From: JAFGIN01 sp050301235
GTDB taxonomy: Bacteria > Fibrobacterota > Chitinivibrionia > Chitinivibrionales > Chitinispirillaceae
NCBI GenBank assembly: GCA_050301235.1
Contig: JBNKZD010000204.1
Coordinates: 1-64,000, forward strand
DNA: 64,000 bases
Direction: 5' to 3'
Shown here: positions 54,512 to 62,882 of the stretch, piece by piece
Position numbering within the stretch: position 1 is the first letter of the stretch
How the letters are laid out: the number at the start of each line of letters is the position of its first letter
Notes under the pieces: model-generated
Seen by the model: only the letters and a program-made list of their open reading frames with translations
Told to the model about the DNA's origin: nothing
Database searches by the model: none
Position numbers and translations under genes: made by a program

Positions 54512-55960
54512 GTGAGCGTTGGACGAAGGGATTTTATTAAACGTAGTGCAACTGGTGCAGCAATATTGGCATCTGGGCCAGCACTACTAAAAAGCAGTGC
54601 ATTTGCCTTAAGCGCTTCAAGATTTTCGGAGAAAAGCGACGTATCATTCGTTGGTTCATCGTCAACCGGCAGCAGGAAGCAGATGATCCTAGATGTGTTG
54701 GCGCCATGGAAGGACACGATTACGGCAGGGATCAATGGAAAGACCGTTGTAGTGAAACCGAATATGGTCGGCCTTGGTTCAGGTTCCAATCAACTGTTGC
54801 CGGCAACTCATGTCGATGCATTGCGAGGAGTTATTGATTTTATTCGATCGATAAACACAACTATACCGATCATAGTTGGTGATATCCCATGTAATGCGAT
54901 TTCGAATCTCTCCTCGATGTTCAACACTGTCAAGTACAATGCTTTAAAAACAGAATATACTGGAGTGACACTCGCAGATTTTGATAAGACCAACGATTTT
55001 CCTGCGGTCGAACGTCATTTCTGGGCTTCAAGCCTTTCTGCTACAAGCCCTTCAACGATCCCGGTAACTTCAGTATATACAGATGCAAAATACTATGTCA
55101 TCTCCGTAGGCAAACCGAAAACACATGCCGCCCAGGTGATGACTGGAGTTAATAAAAACATTCTTATGAGCGCGCCCCGCTGGAACGACAAACAGAAGAT
55201 GCATGCTGGGGGAAACAAAGGGCTGGCGTACAATCTGTTTCAAATGGCAAACATTATTTATCCGACCGGCAAGCCGCACTTCTCGGTTCTTGATGCATGG
55301 GAAGGAATGGAGGGCGAGGGTCCATTACAGGGTACTAGCGTCATGCAATATTGTGCAGTTGCCGGAACTGACCCTCTCGCTGTAGACCGACTCTGCGCAA
55401 AGCTTATGGGATTTTCCGATACGGCGAATAGTCCAATTAATACATCCTCTCCCAGTTATACAGACATACGTTATCTCGTGTGGATATCAAATGCAGGGTT
55501 GGGCAACTACGATCTTGATAAAATAAACTTCATTCTCGGTACACTTTCCGATCTGGAAAAGTTTGTAATAAAATACAAACTTTCAAACAGCTATACAGGT
55601 AATGCAACGAGCTGGACCGGCGGACCTCCGCCTGCGGTTTTTGATAAGGTGGCAACAGTGAAAGATTCCCGGTTCCTTGATCCGAAACCGTACCTGAAAC
55701 CACAGTTACGGAATACTGCAACCGGCACTGTTAACATCAGCTTCAGTTTACCGGTTTCTTTCAAGATAAAGCTGCGAATCCATAATCTTATGGGTGCCGA
55801 AATCCGCAGACTCGGTGACGAATTTCTTAATGCAGGCCGATATACGATTATCTGGGATGGTTGTGATTCCCGAGGCTCGCGCGTTCCCACAGGTGAATAT
55901 ATCATCAGATTCGGATACGATTCGGGTGAGATGTGCGACCATGTAACACTTGTAAGATAA
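54512..55960 (+). CDS. Tat-exported DUF362 protein with C-terminal sorting-like module
   Basis: 482 residues from a GTG with GAGGGGG upstream. The twin-arginine signal VGRRDFIKRSATGAA is clear. The DUF362 core follows (VVVKPNMVG, ISVGKPKTHAAQVMTGVNKN, HFSVLDAWEGMEGEGP, AGTDPLAVDRLCAKLMGF). No CxxC cluster for Fe-S binding is visible. The C-terminal 90 residues (LRIHNLMGAEIRRLGD, IIWDGCDSRGSRVPTGEYIIRF) form the same FlgD-like/type IX-like module as its neighbours. Tat export implies that the protein folds, perhaps with a cofactor, before leaving the cytoplasm. DUF362 function is not settled. First gene of the plus-strand cassette. Confidence 0.85.
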   Translation: MSVGRRDFIKRSATGAAILASGPALLKSSAFALSASRFSEKSDVSFVGSSSTGSRKQMILDVLAPWKDTITAGINGKTVVVKPNMVGLGSGSNQLLPATHVDALRGVIDFIRSINTTIPIIVGDIPCNAISNLSSMFNTVKYNALKTEYTGVTLADFDKTNDFPAVERHFWASSLSATSPSTIPVTSVYTDAKYYVISVGKPKTHAAQVMTGVNKNILMSAPRWNDKQKMHAGGNKGLAYNLFQMANIIYPTGKPHFSVLDAWEGMEGEGPLQGTSVMQYCAVAGTDPLAVDRLCAKLMGFSDTANSPINTSSPSYTDIRYLVWISNAGLGNYDLDKINFILGTLSDLEKFVIKYKLSNSYTGNATSWTGGPPPAVFDKVATVKDSRFLDPKPYLKPQLRNTATGTVNISFSLPVSFKIKLRIHNLMGAEIRRLGDEFLNAGRYTIIWDGCDSRGSRVPTGEYIIRFGYDSGEMCDHVTLVR

Positions 55961-56087
55961 GTACTATCTTTTTTAGGTATGGCCGGAGAGAAGTTTTGTT
56001 AACCTCCGGCTATATGATCAAAGAAATCTGAATTTCACTGTATGTTAATCCGGACGATATATATAATTACCGGAAAAGGAGACTCTA

Positions 56088-57305
56088 ATGAGCCGTCTTC
56101 AGTATTGTCTGGTTTTCTCATTCCTGGGATACCAATTAGCCTTTTGCCAGACAAATGGCACCATAAATCTGCCGAGTTCTCTCTGCGAATCTGGTACTGT
56201 TGTCCAGAGTGCGGCCGTTTCAACACCGACTCTCAATCAATGGTGTGAGGGCCCTGTTGTCGCGCCAAACGGCACGCTCTATTTTGCCGAGCAGAATTCC
56301 GGTAACCTCTGGAAAGTGACGCCTGCGGGAGTGATGACAAAACTGGTCAATATAGGATCGTATAGTAATGGCCTTGAGTTTAGTCCGGTTAGCGGAAAAT
56401 TGGTAGCATGTGAAAAGTCACAGATTACTGAACGCGACACCGCAACTGGCGCTGTTCTGAAGGTGTTAACCACCGATAACGCCAGAGACTGGACAGCTGG
56501 AGGTTCCGGGGGATCGAATGACCTGACGTTCGCTATGAATGGTGATATGTTCTTTACGTCATGGAACCAGCATATCTATTTTCTCTCCAGGGACGGCACG
56601 GTTAAAAAAGACTGGAATTTTCCAAGTTCCTACGGCACTTGCCACTGGAACGGAATCGAATATATCGAGGAAAAGGGGTTTATTTATGTATGTCAGTATG
56701 GTAAAAATCGTGTAGTCACCTTCAAAGTGAATCCCCAGACACACCTTATTGATACAAGTACCATGGCACAGTTTGGACCGACGCTTAATAACGCCGACGG
56801 AATTACGGTGGATGAGCATTACAATGTTTACGTTTGTTGTAACAGTAATCAAGGTGCATATCCCAATTCTGTCGTCGTAATGGACTCAACAGGCAAAGTC
56901 CTGGGCAGCATTAAAATGAATCAGGGAAACACATTTGCAGCAGTAAATTGTGTGTTCGGCACTTCAATGAGTGGAGGTGGACCTAATCCAACAACTTTGT
57001 ACGTAACCGGGGTCAAAGGTGCTTTTAAAATCCAGCTGAAAGTTCGAGGAAGAGTGTGGCCAAACGTGACAGCGACGGAAAAGTTTAACAAAAAGAGTTA
57101 TTTCAATGCTACGCCAACGTCCTTTTTACAAAATGCGGTTATTATCAATGGATTTAATACCGCCAGTCCACTCACGATGGGTGTGTTCGATCTTCGCGGA
57201 AGCAAGATCCCAAAATCAGCCCTTGCCCATCCAGGAATGTCGAATATGACGGCGGTTGTACGGACAACAGCCGGGGAGACTATGCACTTTACAATGATAC
57301 GTTGA
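56088..57305 (+). CDS. Secreted SMP-30/gluconolactonase-like protein
   Basis: 405 residues. The signal peptide (VFSFLGYQLAFCQ) is followed by an SMP-30/gluconolaconase/LRE-like propeller: CEGPVVAPNGTLYFAEQNSGNLWKV has the metal-binding EGP start, SNGLEFSPVSGKLVACE, SNDLTFAMNGDMFFTS and ADGITVDEHYNVYVC supply the Asn/Asp ligands. The C-terminal portion (TMGVFDLRGSKI) is a shortened sorting-like module. The family hydrolyses aldonolactones and related esters. AAAAGGAGA precedes the ATG. A substrate from extracellular sugar acids is plausible, but this is inference. Confidence 0.85.
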   Translation: MSRLQYCLVFSFLGYQLAFCQTNGTINLPSSLCESGTVVQSAAVSTPTLNQWCEGPVVAPNGTLYFAEQNSGNLWKVTPAGVMTKLVNIGSYSNGLEFSPVSGKLVACEKSQITERDTATGAVLKVLTTDNARDWTAGGSGGSNDLTFAMNGDMFFTSWNQHIYFLSRDGTVKKDWNFPSSYGTCHWNGIEYIEEKGFIYVCQYGKNRVVTFKVNPQTHLIDTSTMAQFGPTLNNADGITVDEHYNVYVCCNSNQGAYPNSVVVMDSTGKVLGSIKMNQGNTFAAVNCVFGTSMSGGGPNPTTLYVTGVKGAFKIQLKVRGRVWPNVTATEKFNKKSYFNATPTSFLQNAVIINGFNTASPLTMGVFDLRGSKIPKSALAHPGMSNMTAVVRTTAGETMHFTMIR

Positions 57306-57398
57306 AATAGTTCACGGTGTAATCTGTTAAAGCGATATTTAAGAAAAATTTAAATAATTTACTGCAAACACGTTGAACAGTAACCCGAAAGGGGCTCT

Positions 57399-58616
57399 AT
57401 GAAAAGCAACATCGTTCATGTAACCTTGATTTTCGTTTTGCTGGTTGTTTTCACTACGCCGGCAACATCACAATGGGCAAAGACAAAATGGTCGGCCAGT
57501 GCCGGTTTTTTGGAACTTTACTCAAAAGGGAACACCGTTTTCACGAAATCGTGGGACTCCCTCAACGGCGGTCAGATGTTTCTTACCGAGGACAACGGAG
57601 AAACCTGGACGAAAATCGCTTCAGCAGACAACAATGTCGATATTCTGTCGGTGGTACTGTTGAACAGTGGTATACTTGCAGGTACATGGAATGGTTTTTT
57701 TAAATCTCCCTTGGGCAATGTAAGCTGGAATGCGACTGCCCTCACTGGAATACCCGGAAACAGTGTCATCTGGTCCGTAACGATGACCTCCAAAGCACTC
57801 TTTGCCGGTACAAAAGGAAGCGTCTATAAATCAACAGATAGCGGCACCACATGGACTGAGATCAAATCGGGATTGCCTGCAAATGCCCGAATAGTCACAG
57901 TTACAACGGATGAAAACTCGATTTTTGCCGGTACTGACAGCAGTGGCGTTTTCAAAACCACCATTCAAGGCACAAGTTGGACTGCAGTCAATACTGGCCT
58001 TGCGGACAAACATATTAAACAACTGGCAGTCACAGGTGCTAACCTGTTTGCGGTAACCTGGAAGGGTATTTCCGTATCAGATAACGGCGGCACGAGCTGG
58101 AAGGCCAGCGCTCCCTCCCTTAAAGATGTTAACTGCATATTGACAATAAGCAATCAGATTTTCGTCGGAACGGACACCAGCGGAGTTTATCGTTCAACTG
58201 ATAACGGCACCACCTGGACACCGTTCAACGAGGGTATTCAAATTACCCGGGTCTGGTCACTTGTCGCATGCGGCAATAATATCTTTGCCGGAACAGGTAA
58301 CGGAATTTATCGTGTCCCCTCCACCACTACTCAGGCCTCTAAAACCGATGGTAAGCAACCGGTATACCCGAAAGGACTGCAATTCAGCAGGCATGTTTCC
58401 GAACTTACAGTCACATTCGCGCTTTCCAGGCCCGAAACTATAACCCTTGAAATATACGATTTCAACGGCAAAAGGTTACAATCCCTGGTTCAGGGTAACT
58501 TTGATACCGGAGTACAATCTGTTAATTTTTCTACCGGAACGATAGCACGGGGGTCATATGTACTGCGCCTGAGTGCAGGAAAGACCCTGTATCAAAGGAT
58601 CATATCGATTCAATAG
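57399..58616 (+). CDS. Secreted BNR/sialidase-type propeller protein with C-terminal sorting-like module
   Basis: 405 residues. The signal peptide (VTLIFVLLVVFTTPATS) is followed by repeated BNR/Asp-box blades: EDNGETWTKI, STDSGTTWTEI, DNGGTSWKA, STDNGTTWTPF, each followed by a hydrophobic strand with (I)FAGT. It resembles YCF48/VPS10-type propellers. The active-site residues of true sialidases were not identified, so a binding or scaffold role is likelier. The C-terminus (LEIYDFNGKRLQSL ... ARGSYVLRL) is the shared sorting-like module. Confidence 0.82.
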   Translation: MKSNIVHVTLIFVLLVVFTTPATSQWAKTKWSASAGFLELYSKGNTVFTKSWDSLNGGQMFLTEDNGETWTKIASADNNVDILSVVLLNSGILAGTWNGFFKSPLGNVSWNATALTGIPGNSVIWSVTMTSKALFAGTKGSVYKSTDSGTTWTEIKSGLPANARIVTVTTDENSIFAGTDSSGVFKTTIQGTSWTAVNTGLADKHIKQLAVTGANLFAVTWKGISVSDNGGTSWKASAPSLKDVNCILTISNQIFVGTDTSGVYRSTDNGTTWTPFNEGIQITRVWSLVACGNNIFAGTGNGIYRVPSTTTQASKTDGKQPVYPKGLQFSRHVSELTVTFALSRPETITLEIYDFNGKRLQSLVQGNFDTGVQSVNFSTGTIARGSYVLRLSAGKTLYQRIISIQ

Positions 58617-58733
58617 CAGCCGGTGTGAAGCTGAAGACGCTGCCGGTGAAGCATTCATTTCAGCATGTGAACCGGCCATCCCGTAATTGACAGACAATAA
58701 TCAGTCAGCAAATCAACCAAAAAGGATATGCTT

Positions 58734-60095
58734 ATGCGAAACGTTACCGGAATGAATAACAGTCTTTCGAATTCTGGAAGACGAGAGTTTTTGTACAAGC
58801 TCGGAGCGGCCACAGTCGGAGCTGCAGGGATTACTGGCCTCATGGGGCCCTTTGATTACGCCCGGGCAGCAATAGCTCCCGGTGAACGGGGTATAAAAAT
58901 CACCAATTTAACCGTTGCAACTATACGGGGATTGAACAGTACCGGTCGTGTTGTGCGTCTCGACACAAATGTGGGAATTTCGGGTTACGGCGAATGCCGT
59001 GTCGAAGATAACCAGGCTGCTAACGAGTTGACCAAATGCAAACCTATTGTTATCGGTATGAATCCTACACAGGTAGACAAAGTTTTCAATGCGATCAACG
59101 CCGCTTTAAATCCAACTGCGAACTGGAAGCAGATAACCAATGCCGGTGGTGCGATTGCCGGTATCGAGTGCGCCTGCTGGGACATTACCGGAAAAGTATA
59201 TAACCTCCCGATATGGAAACTCATTGGGCCAAAACTCAGAGACGGGATGCGACTTTATGCTGACACCTGGGTTTTTAATTCCTCCGAAATGAGCAGCGAA
59301 GTCAACAGGCGTCTTAATATGGGATTCACCTGGTTTAAAACCGATTTGAACTTTCTAGGCGGTTCCGATTACCAGAATTCTCCCAACCCCAACCCTTACA
59401 CCGCTTCGAATGGTTCGGCCAAGCGCGTACTTGATTCGGGCATCAACAAATGGCTGGATTACACTTCGAAGTACAGGAAAATTATTGGTGACTACCCTCT
59501 CTCCGCTGATCACTTTTTTAACTGGTCACCTTCAGGCAGCGGCAACCAGCTCGATGTTGCTTCAGCTATCAAGGCAGCAAATGCTCTTGGGCAAAAGGGG
59601 TATATGGATGCGAGTCTTGGCGGATGGGCGGAAGATATTATTCCGTGGCATTACTATAAAGAACTCGCAGAGATTACAGCCGGAACCGATATGGCCATTT
59701 TAACCGGAGAAGACACGTTCGGCGTCCCTCTTGCAAAGGAACTGGTCGACGCGAAGGCGATTGACTATTTTCATCCTGATCCGTGTACATTCGGCGGGAT
59801 TCACCAGAGCAGGCTTGCCGCCATGTATGCGCATTCCAAAGGTATCAAGACCGCGTTCCACCAGTCGAACGGACCGATCGCGACAATTATGTGCGCCCAC
59901 ATTTCAGCAGGTATCCCCGATTTTCTCTGTTGTGAACACCATTACTCCGAACTATCGTGGTATGACTCACTGCTTGATGGTATTCCAAAGCCGATGTTGC
60001 AGAAAAACGGATACGTACCGATACCGGATGGACCCGGACTCGGTATCACGCTTAACGAGGCTGCATTCAGAGCGCATGGGACGTGGTTTTCATGA
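58734..60095 (+). CDS. Tat-exported mandelate racemase/muconate lactonizing enzyme family protein
   Basis: About 453 residues. A Tat signal (NSGRREFLYKLGAATVGAAG) precedes an enolase-superfamily enzyme. Metal ligands are recognisable at SADHFFNW, WAEDIIPW and ILTGEDTFG, and a PDPCTFGGIHQ segment with FHQSNGPIATIMCAH supplies the His of the mandelate-racemase type. Family members dehydrate, epimerise or cycloisomerise sugar acids. These enzymes are usually cytoplasmic, so Tat export is notable. AAAGGA at 58721-58726 favours the ATG at 58734 over 58728. Next to the lactonase-like protein, a sugar-acid substrate is likely. Confidence 0.85.
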   Translation: MRNVTGMNNSLSNSGRREFLYKLGAATVGAAGITGLMGPFDYARAAIAPGERGIKITNLTVATIRGLNSTGRVVRLDTNVGISGYGECRVEDNQAANELTKCKPIVIGMNPTQVDKVFNAINAALNPTANWKQITNAGGAIAGIECACWDITGKVYNLPIWKLIGPKLRDGMRLYADTWVFNSSEMSSEVNRRLNMGFTWFKTDLNFLGGSDYQNSPNPNPYTASNGSAKRVLDSGINKWLDYTSKYRKIIGDYPLSADHFFNWSPSGSGNQLDVASAIKAANALGQKGYMDASLGGWAEDIIPWHYYKELAEITAGTDMAILTGEDTFGVPLAKELVDAKAIDYFHPDPCTFGGIHQSRLAAMYAHSKGIKTAFHQSNGPIATIMCAHISAGIPDFLCCEHHYSELSWYDSLLDGIPKPMLQKNGYVPIPDGPGLGITLNEAAFRAHGTWFS

Positions 60096-60132
60096 AAACT
60101 AAATTAACTTACAGAACCGTTGAAAGGTAGAA

Positions 60133-61161
60133 ATGGTTATGAAGAATCTGACAGGTGTAATGATGATAATGTTCCTGGCGCTGTCGATACCATCTCTGGC
60201 ATCAGCCGATGGAGAAAAAATACTGATTTTCAGAGACGCCAAACCATACAACGGACATTTACAGGCAATAAACGCAGGTGTCGCCATGGTAAGAGAATTC
60301 GGAAAAGATAACAAATTTTCTGTAGATACCACAGTGAACCTCTCATCATTCAATAGTGCCAATCTTTCCAATTATGAAGCGGTTGTTTTCATGCAACCTT
60401 ACAGAGAAGTTAATGGGGAGTGGTTTAATGATACCATGAATGCATCACAGGATTCAGCATTTCAGGCTTTTATGCTTTCGGGAAAGGGACTGGTCGGCAT
60501 CCATTGCGCAGATAGATTAAACAACAACTCGCAGTGGTATCTGAATCTCCTCGGGGTACAGTACCTCAACGATATCGGGCCGCAAACCTGTACTTACCAT
60601 GTGGTAGACACCAAGCACCCTCTGACTGAAGGTATATCTCAGACCTTTACCAGTTCGCAACAGGTCAGATGCAACAAACTGTTCTTCAGTGACACCTCCA
60701 AAGGTTTTACCATCCTGGTTAAGGCAGACCAGAAAGATTACCCGGCCAACCAGAAACAGAGCTCTTATCCTTATGTCTGGATACACGATTACCAGAAAGC
60801 GCGGGTATGGTGCGGATCGATGGGACACACCCCGCAAACATTTTCCACAGATGCTACATGGCGTAAACTGATGCTCAGGGGCATCCTTTATGCGCTCAAC
60901 CGCCCAGGCTACGGTCCTACCGTATCGATATCCAGGTTATCGCTTCCGCATCTTGTTCCATGCATGTCGGAACAGGGACAGAGCGGTAATATGCGTATAT
61001 TTGATCTCTCCGGCAGGATGATCAGCGGCATGCGTGAACGTTCGATGAGTCAGGATATATCTGTTCAGGACAGCAGAATGCTCCCTTCCGGAATCTACAT
61101 TACTACTCCACACAGTGCCGATTCATACCATGGTGTCTTCCAAATGTCGTTAACGCAGTGA
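60133..61161 (+). CDS. Secreted ThuA domain protein
   Basis: 342 residues. The signal peptide (MFLALSIPSLASA) is followed by a ThuA/class-I-glutamine-amidotransferase-like fold: ILIFRDAKPYNGHLQAINAG, YEAVVFMQPY, GLVGIHCADR, KHPLTEGI and RVWCGSMGHTPQTF. The last 80 residues (MRIFDLSGRMI ... LPSGIYITT) are a sorting-like module. ThuA domains occur in trehalose or general sugar use, and biochemical activity is poorly defined. GAAAGG lies five bases before the ATG at 60133. It ends the cassette, followed by a terminator. Confidence 0.88.
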   Translation: MVMKNLTGVMMIMFLALSIPSLASADGEKILIFRDAKPYNGHLQAINAGVAMVREFGKDNKFSVDTTVNLSSFNSANLSNYEAVVFMQPYREVNGEWFNDTMNASQDSAFQAFMLSGKGLVGIHCADRLNNNSQWYLNLLGVQYLNDIGPQTCTYHVVDTKHPLTEGISQTFTSSQQVRCNKLFFSDTSKGFTILVKADQKDYPANQKQSSYPYVWIHDYQKARVWCGSMGHTPQTFSTDATWRKLMLRGILYALNRPGYGPTVSISRLSLPHLVPCMSEQGQSGNMRIFDLSGRMISGMRERSMSQDISVQDSRMLPSGIYITTPHSADSYHGVFQMSLTQ

Positions 61162-61187
61162 TGTGACGCTGAACAACAGGTGCATTT

Positions 61188-61230
61188 TCCAGAATGAGCA
61201 TACATACTGCTTATTCTGGATATTCTTCAC
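61188..61230 (+). terminator. Terminator-like hairpin after the ThuA gene
   Basis: TCCAGAATGAGC (61188-61199) pairs with GCTTATTCTGGA (61209-61220) as a 12-bp stem with one G-U pair and a 9-base loop. A moderately T-rich tail (TATTCTTC) follows. Confidence 0.65.
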
Positions 61231-61426
61231 TTGTAGATTACGCGTAAGATTCAGGAGAGATCATTGCGGGCTTGTCTTTTCGGTATGGATCTTCCCTTGA
61301 TTCTAAGTTTAAGCCACTTGAAAAAACCAGCAATGAATGCCAGAACAAATGCTGGACGTTTATTTATCGCCTAGAAAAAACTGAGGTCAGTGAATTTCCT
61401 GTGAACAGGGCAAATTTATCCCAGTG

Positions 61427-61761
61427 TTACATAATCCGCTCAAGGGCATTATCATACAAATAATCATCAGAATCTATATTGATAAAAAGCTCTGTATCCA
61501 CCTCCTGAATGGCACGATTATAGGCAATGTGTTTGCCGCTTGTGGGTTGATACAGATAACGAAGTTCAATCTGCTGATCTCTGATCTAATTGTCAACCAA
61601 ATTTTTAGTATTATCGGTTGATCCATCGTCAACTATTAGTAATTTGAAAGATTTCCATGTCTGCCGAATCAGTGATTCGTAACAGCGGGTGAGAAGCTTT
61701 TCCCTTTTAAACGTTGGAATAAAAATCGTTATCCGTTTTTTAGTGTTAGTTTACTATTCAT
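61427..61761 (-). pseudogene. Decayed GT2 glycosyltransferase
   Basis: From the ATG at 61761 the frame reads ITIFIPTFKREKLLTRCY ... KLLIVDDGSTDNTKN, the start of a family-2 glycosyltransferase, then meets a TAG at 61586-61588. The same frame continues as LRYLYQPTSGKHIAYNRAI ... ELFINIDSDDYL, the expected donor-binding DxD region, until a TAA at 61427. Homology-like sequence may continue to about 61360. At least two stops and a missing C-terminus make it a pseudogene. Confidence 0.82.
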
Positions 61762-62072
61762 AAAAATTACATTTTTATATTCGTGTGGTTTATCAGCAGT
61801 ACTCTGAAAACTTCAGAATCACTGTTTGAATTTTAAACTTTTTGTAATACACTGCAAAAAACATCACTGATGCTACATTTGTTCAAGTAAGCCGGGAGAA
61901 GAAACAGAAATCAGATTTTGGTTACCTCTTTCATCCGAAAATTAAACTACAAAAGAAACAGTAAGTATGATATACTTATTCGATTTGTATTGAACTCGTG
62001 TTAGCATGATCTTGTATTTCAGAAGAATGGCGACAAATCAGTTGTTTTTCATACCAAAATACATTAGTTTAA
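61762..62072. other. AT-rich spacer before the small binding protein
   Basis: No gene was recognised in this 310-bp stretch. Confidence 0.3.
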
Positions 62073-62087
62073 ATGGAGGAAAATCAA

Positions 62088-62624
62088 ATGGCAGATGAAA
62101 CTCGCGGCAAATTCATTACAATGACGTGCAGGTATCTTGAAACCAAACCTCAAGTACGCGAAGCAGCTATTAAATTTATCAATGAGAAAACTGGAAAGAA
62201 GCCTGATGACCTTGACCCTGAAGGCTGGTATCCCGTTGATTTGGTGACCCATACATTCGACCTGCTTACAGAACTTTCAAACGCAATAATTGCAAAATCG
62301 GTGATCAAACTGTTTGGTCGCAAAATCTACCCGACCTTTAAGGCTAACGGTGGAATTCTGCCACCAGTTCAGACACCTCAATCAATGCTGAAGTTCGAAG
62401 CTGACGGTTACCTGCAATCTCTTCGCGGGCCAAATGTCAAACCAAGAACATTTCTTGAGTCCAAACCCAATAACATTGTAGTTCAGGCAGATATGCCTCC
62501 TGGCTACCCATCTGAATTCATGGAAGGTGTATATCTGGGAATTTTGGAGATGTGTGGTTTTCCAGGTGGTCAGGTTTCCTTTGAAAATCGTAGTGGACAT
62601 GCTGTTTTCAGCATCAAATGGTAA
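62088..62624 (+). CDS. Small soluble protein, possibly V4R/HNOB-like ligand-binding domain
   Basis: About 178 residues, no signal peptide. The layout (helical N-terminus; GWYPVDLVTHTFDLL; AIIAKSVIKLFGRKIYPTF; TPQSMLKFEADGYLQS; PPGYPSEFMEGVYLGILEMCGF; HAVFSIKW) recalls V4R/heme-NO-binding-associated or TIGR02265-like domains, where a small ligand sits in a cavity. I am not certain of the family. An ATG at 62073 overlaps the GGAGGA itself, so the ATG at 62088 is the start. It stands alone between two terminators. Confidence 0.55.
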   Translation: MADETRGKFITMTCRYLETKPQVREAAIKFINEKTGKKPDDLDPEGWYPVDLVTHTFDLLTELSNAIIAKSVIKLFGRKIYPTFKANGGILPPVQTPQSMLKFEADGYLQSLRGPNVKPRTFLESKPNNIVVQADMPPGYPSEFMEGVYLGILEMCGFPGGQVSFENRSGHAVFSIKW

Positions 62625-62659
62625 GCCTACAATATAACAGCCAATAACTGATTCCCTGT

Positions 62660-62699
62660 GCTCACTTTGCTACGAACTAGGGATAAGTGAGCTTTTTAT
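62660..62699 (+). terminator. Rho-independent terminator
   Basis: GCTCACTT (62660-62667) pairs with AAGTGAGC (62685-62692), followed by TTTTTATT. It lies after the gene at 62088-62624. Confidence 0.8.
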
Positions 62700-62882
62700 T
62701 CTAACAAATTATAGATTCACCCATTATCTTAGATACTCAGTTCCGAGTCAATATCCATTGTTTCTGCACATCCTGACACCAATTTTAAGTCAGTGACCTT
62801 GAAAGCATAAATTATTTTCAACCCGAATCTATCGGTTCATTGCTGAAAATCGTAAACCAGATCAGCAGATCAGAATATTCCT

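Noticed and set aside
57360..57382. TACTG..CAGTA palindrome before the BNR gene, similar to the MITE ends
   Set aside because: Only the outer 5-6 bases match the MITE termini, and the interior is unrelated.
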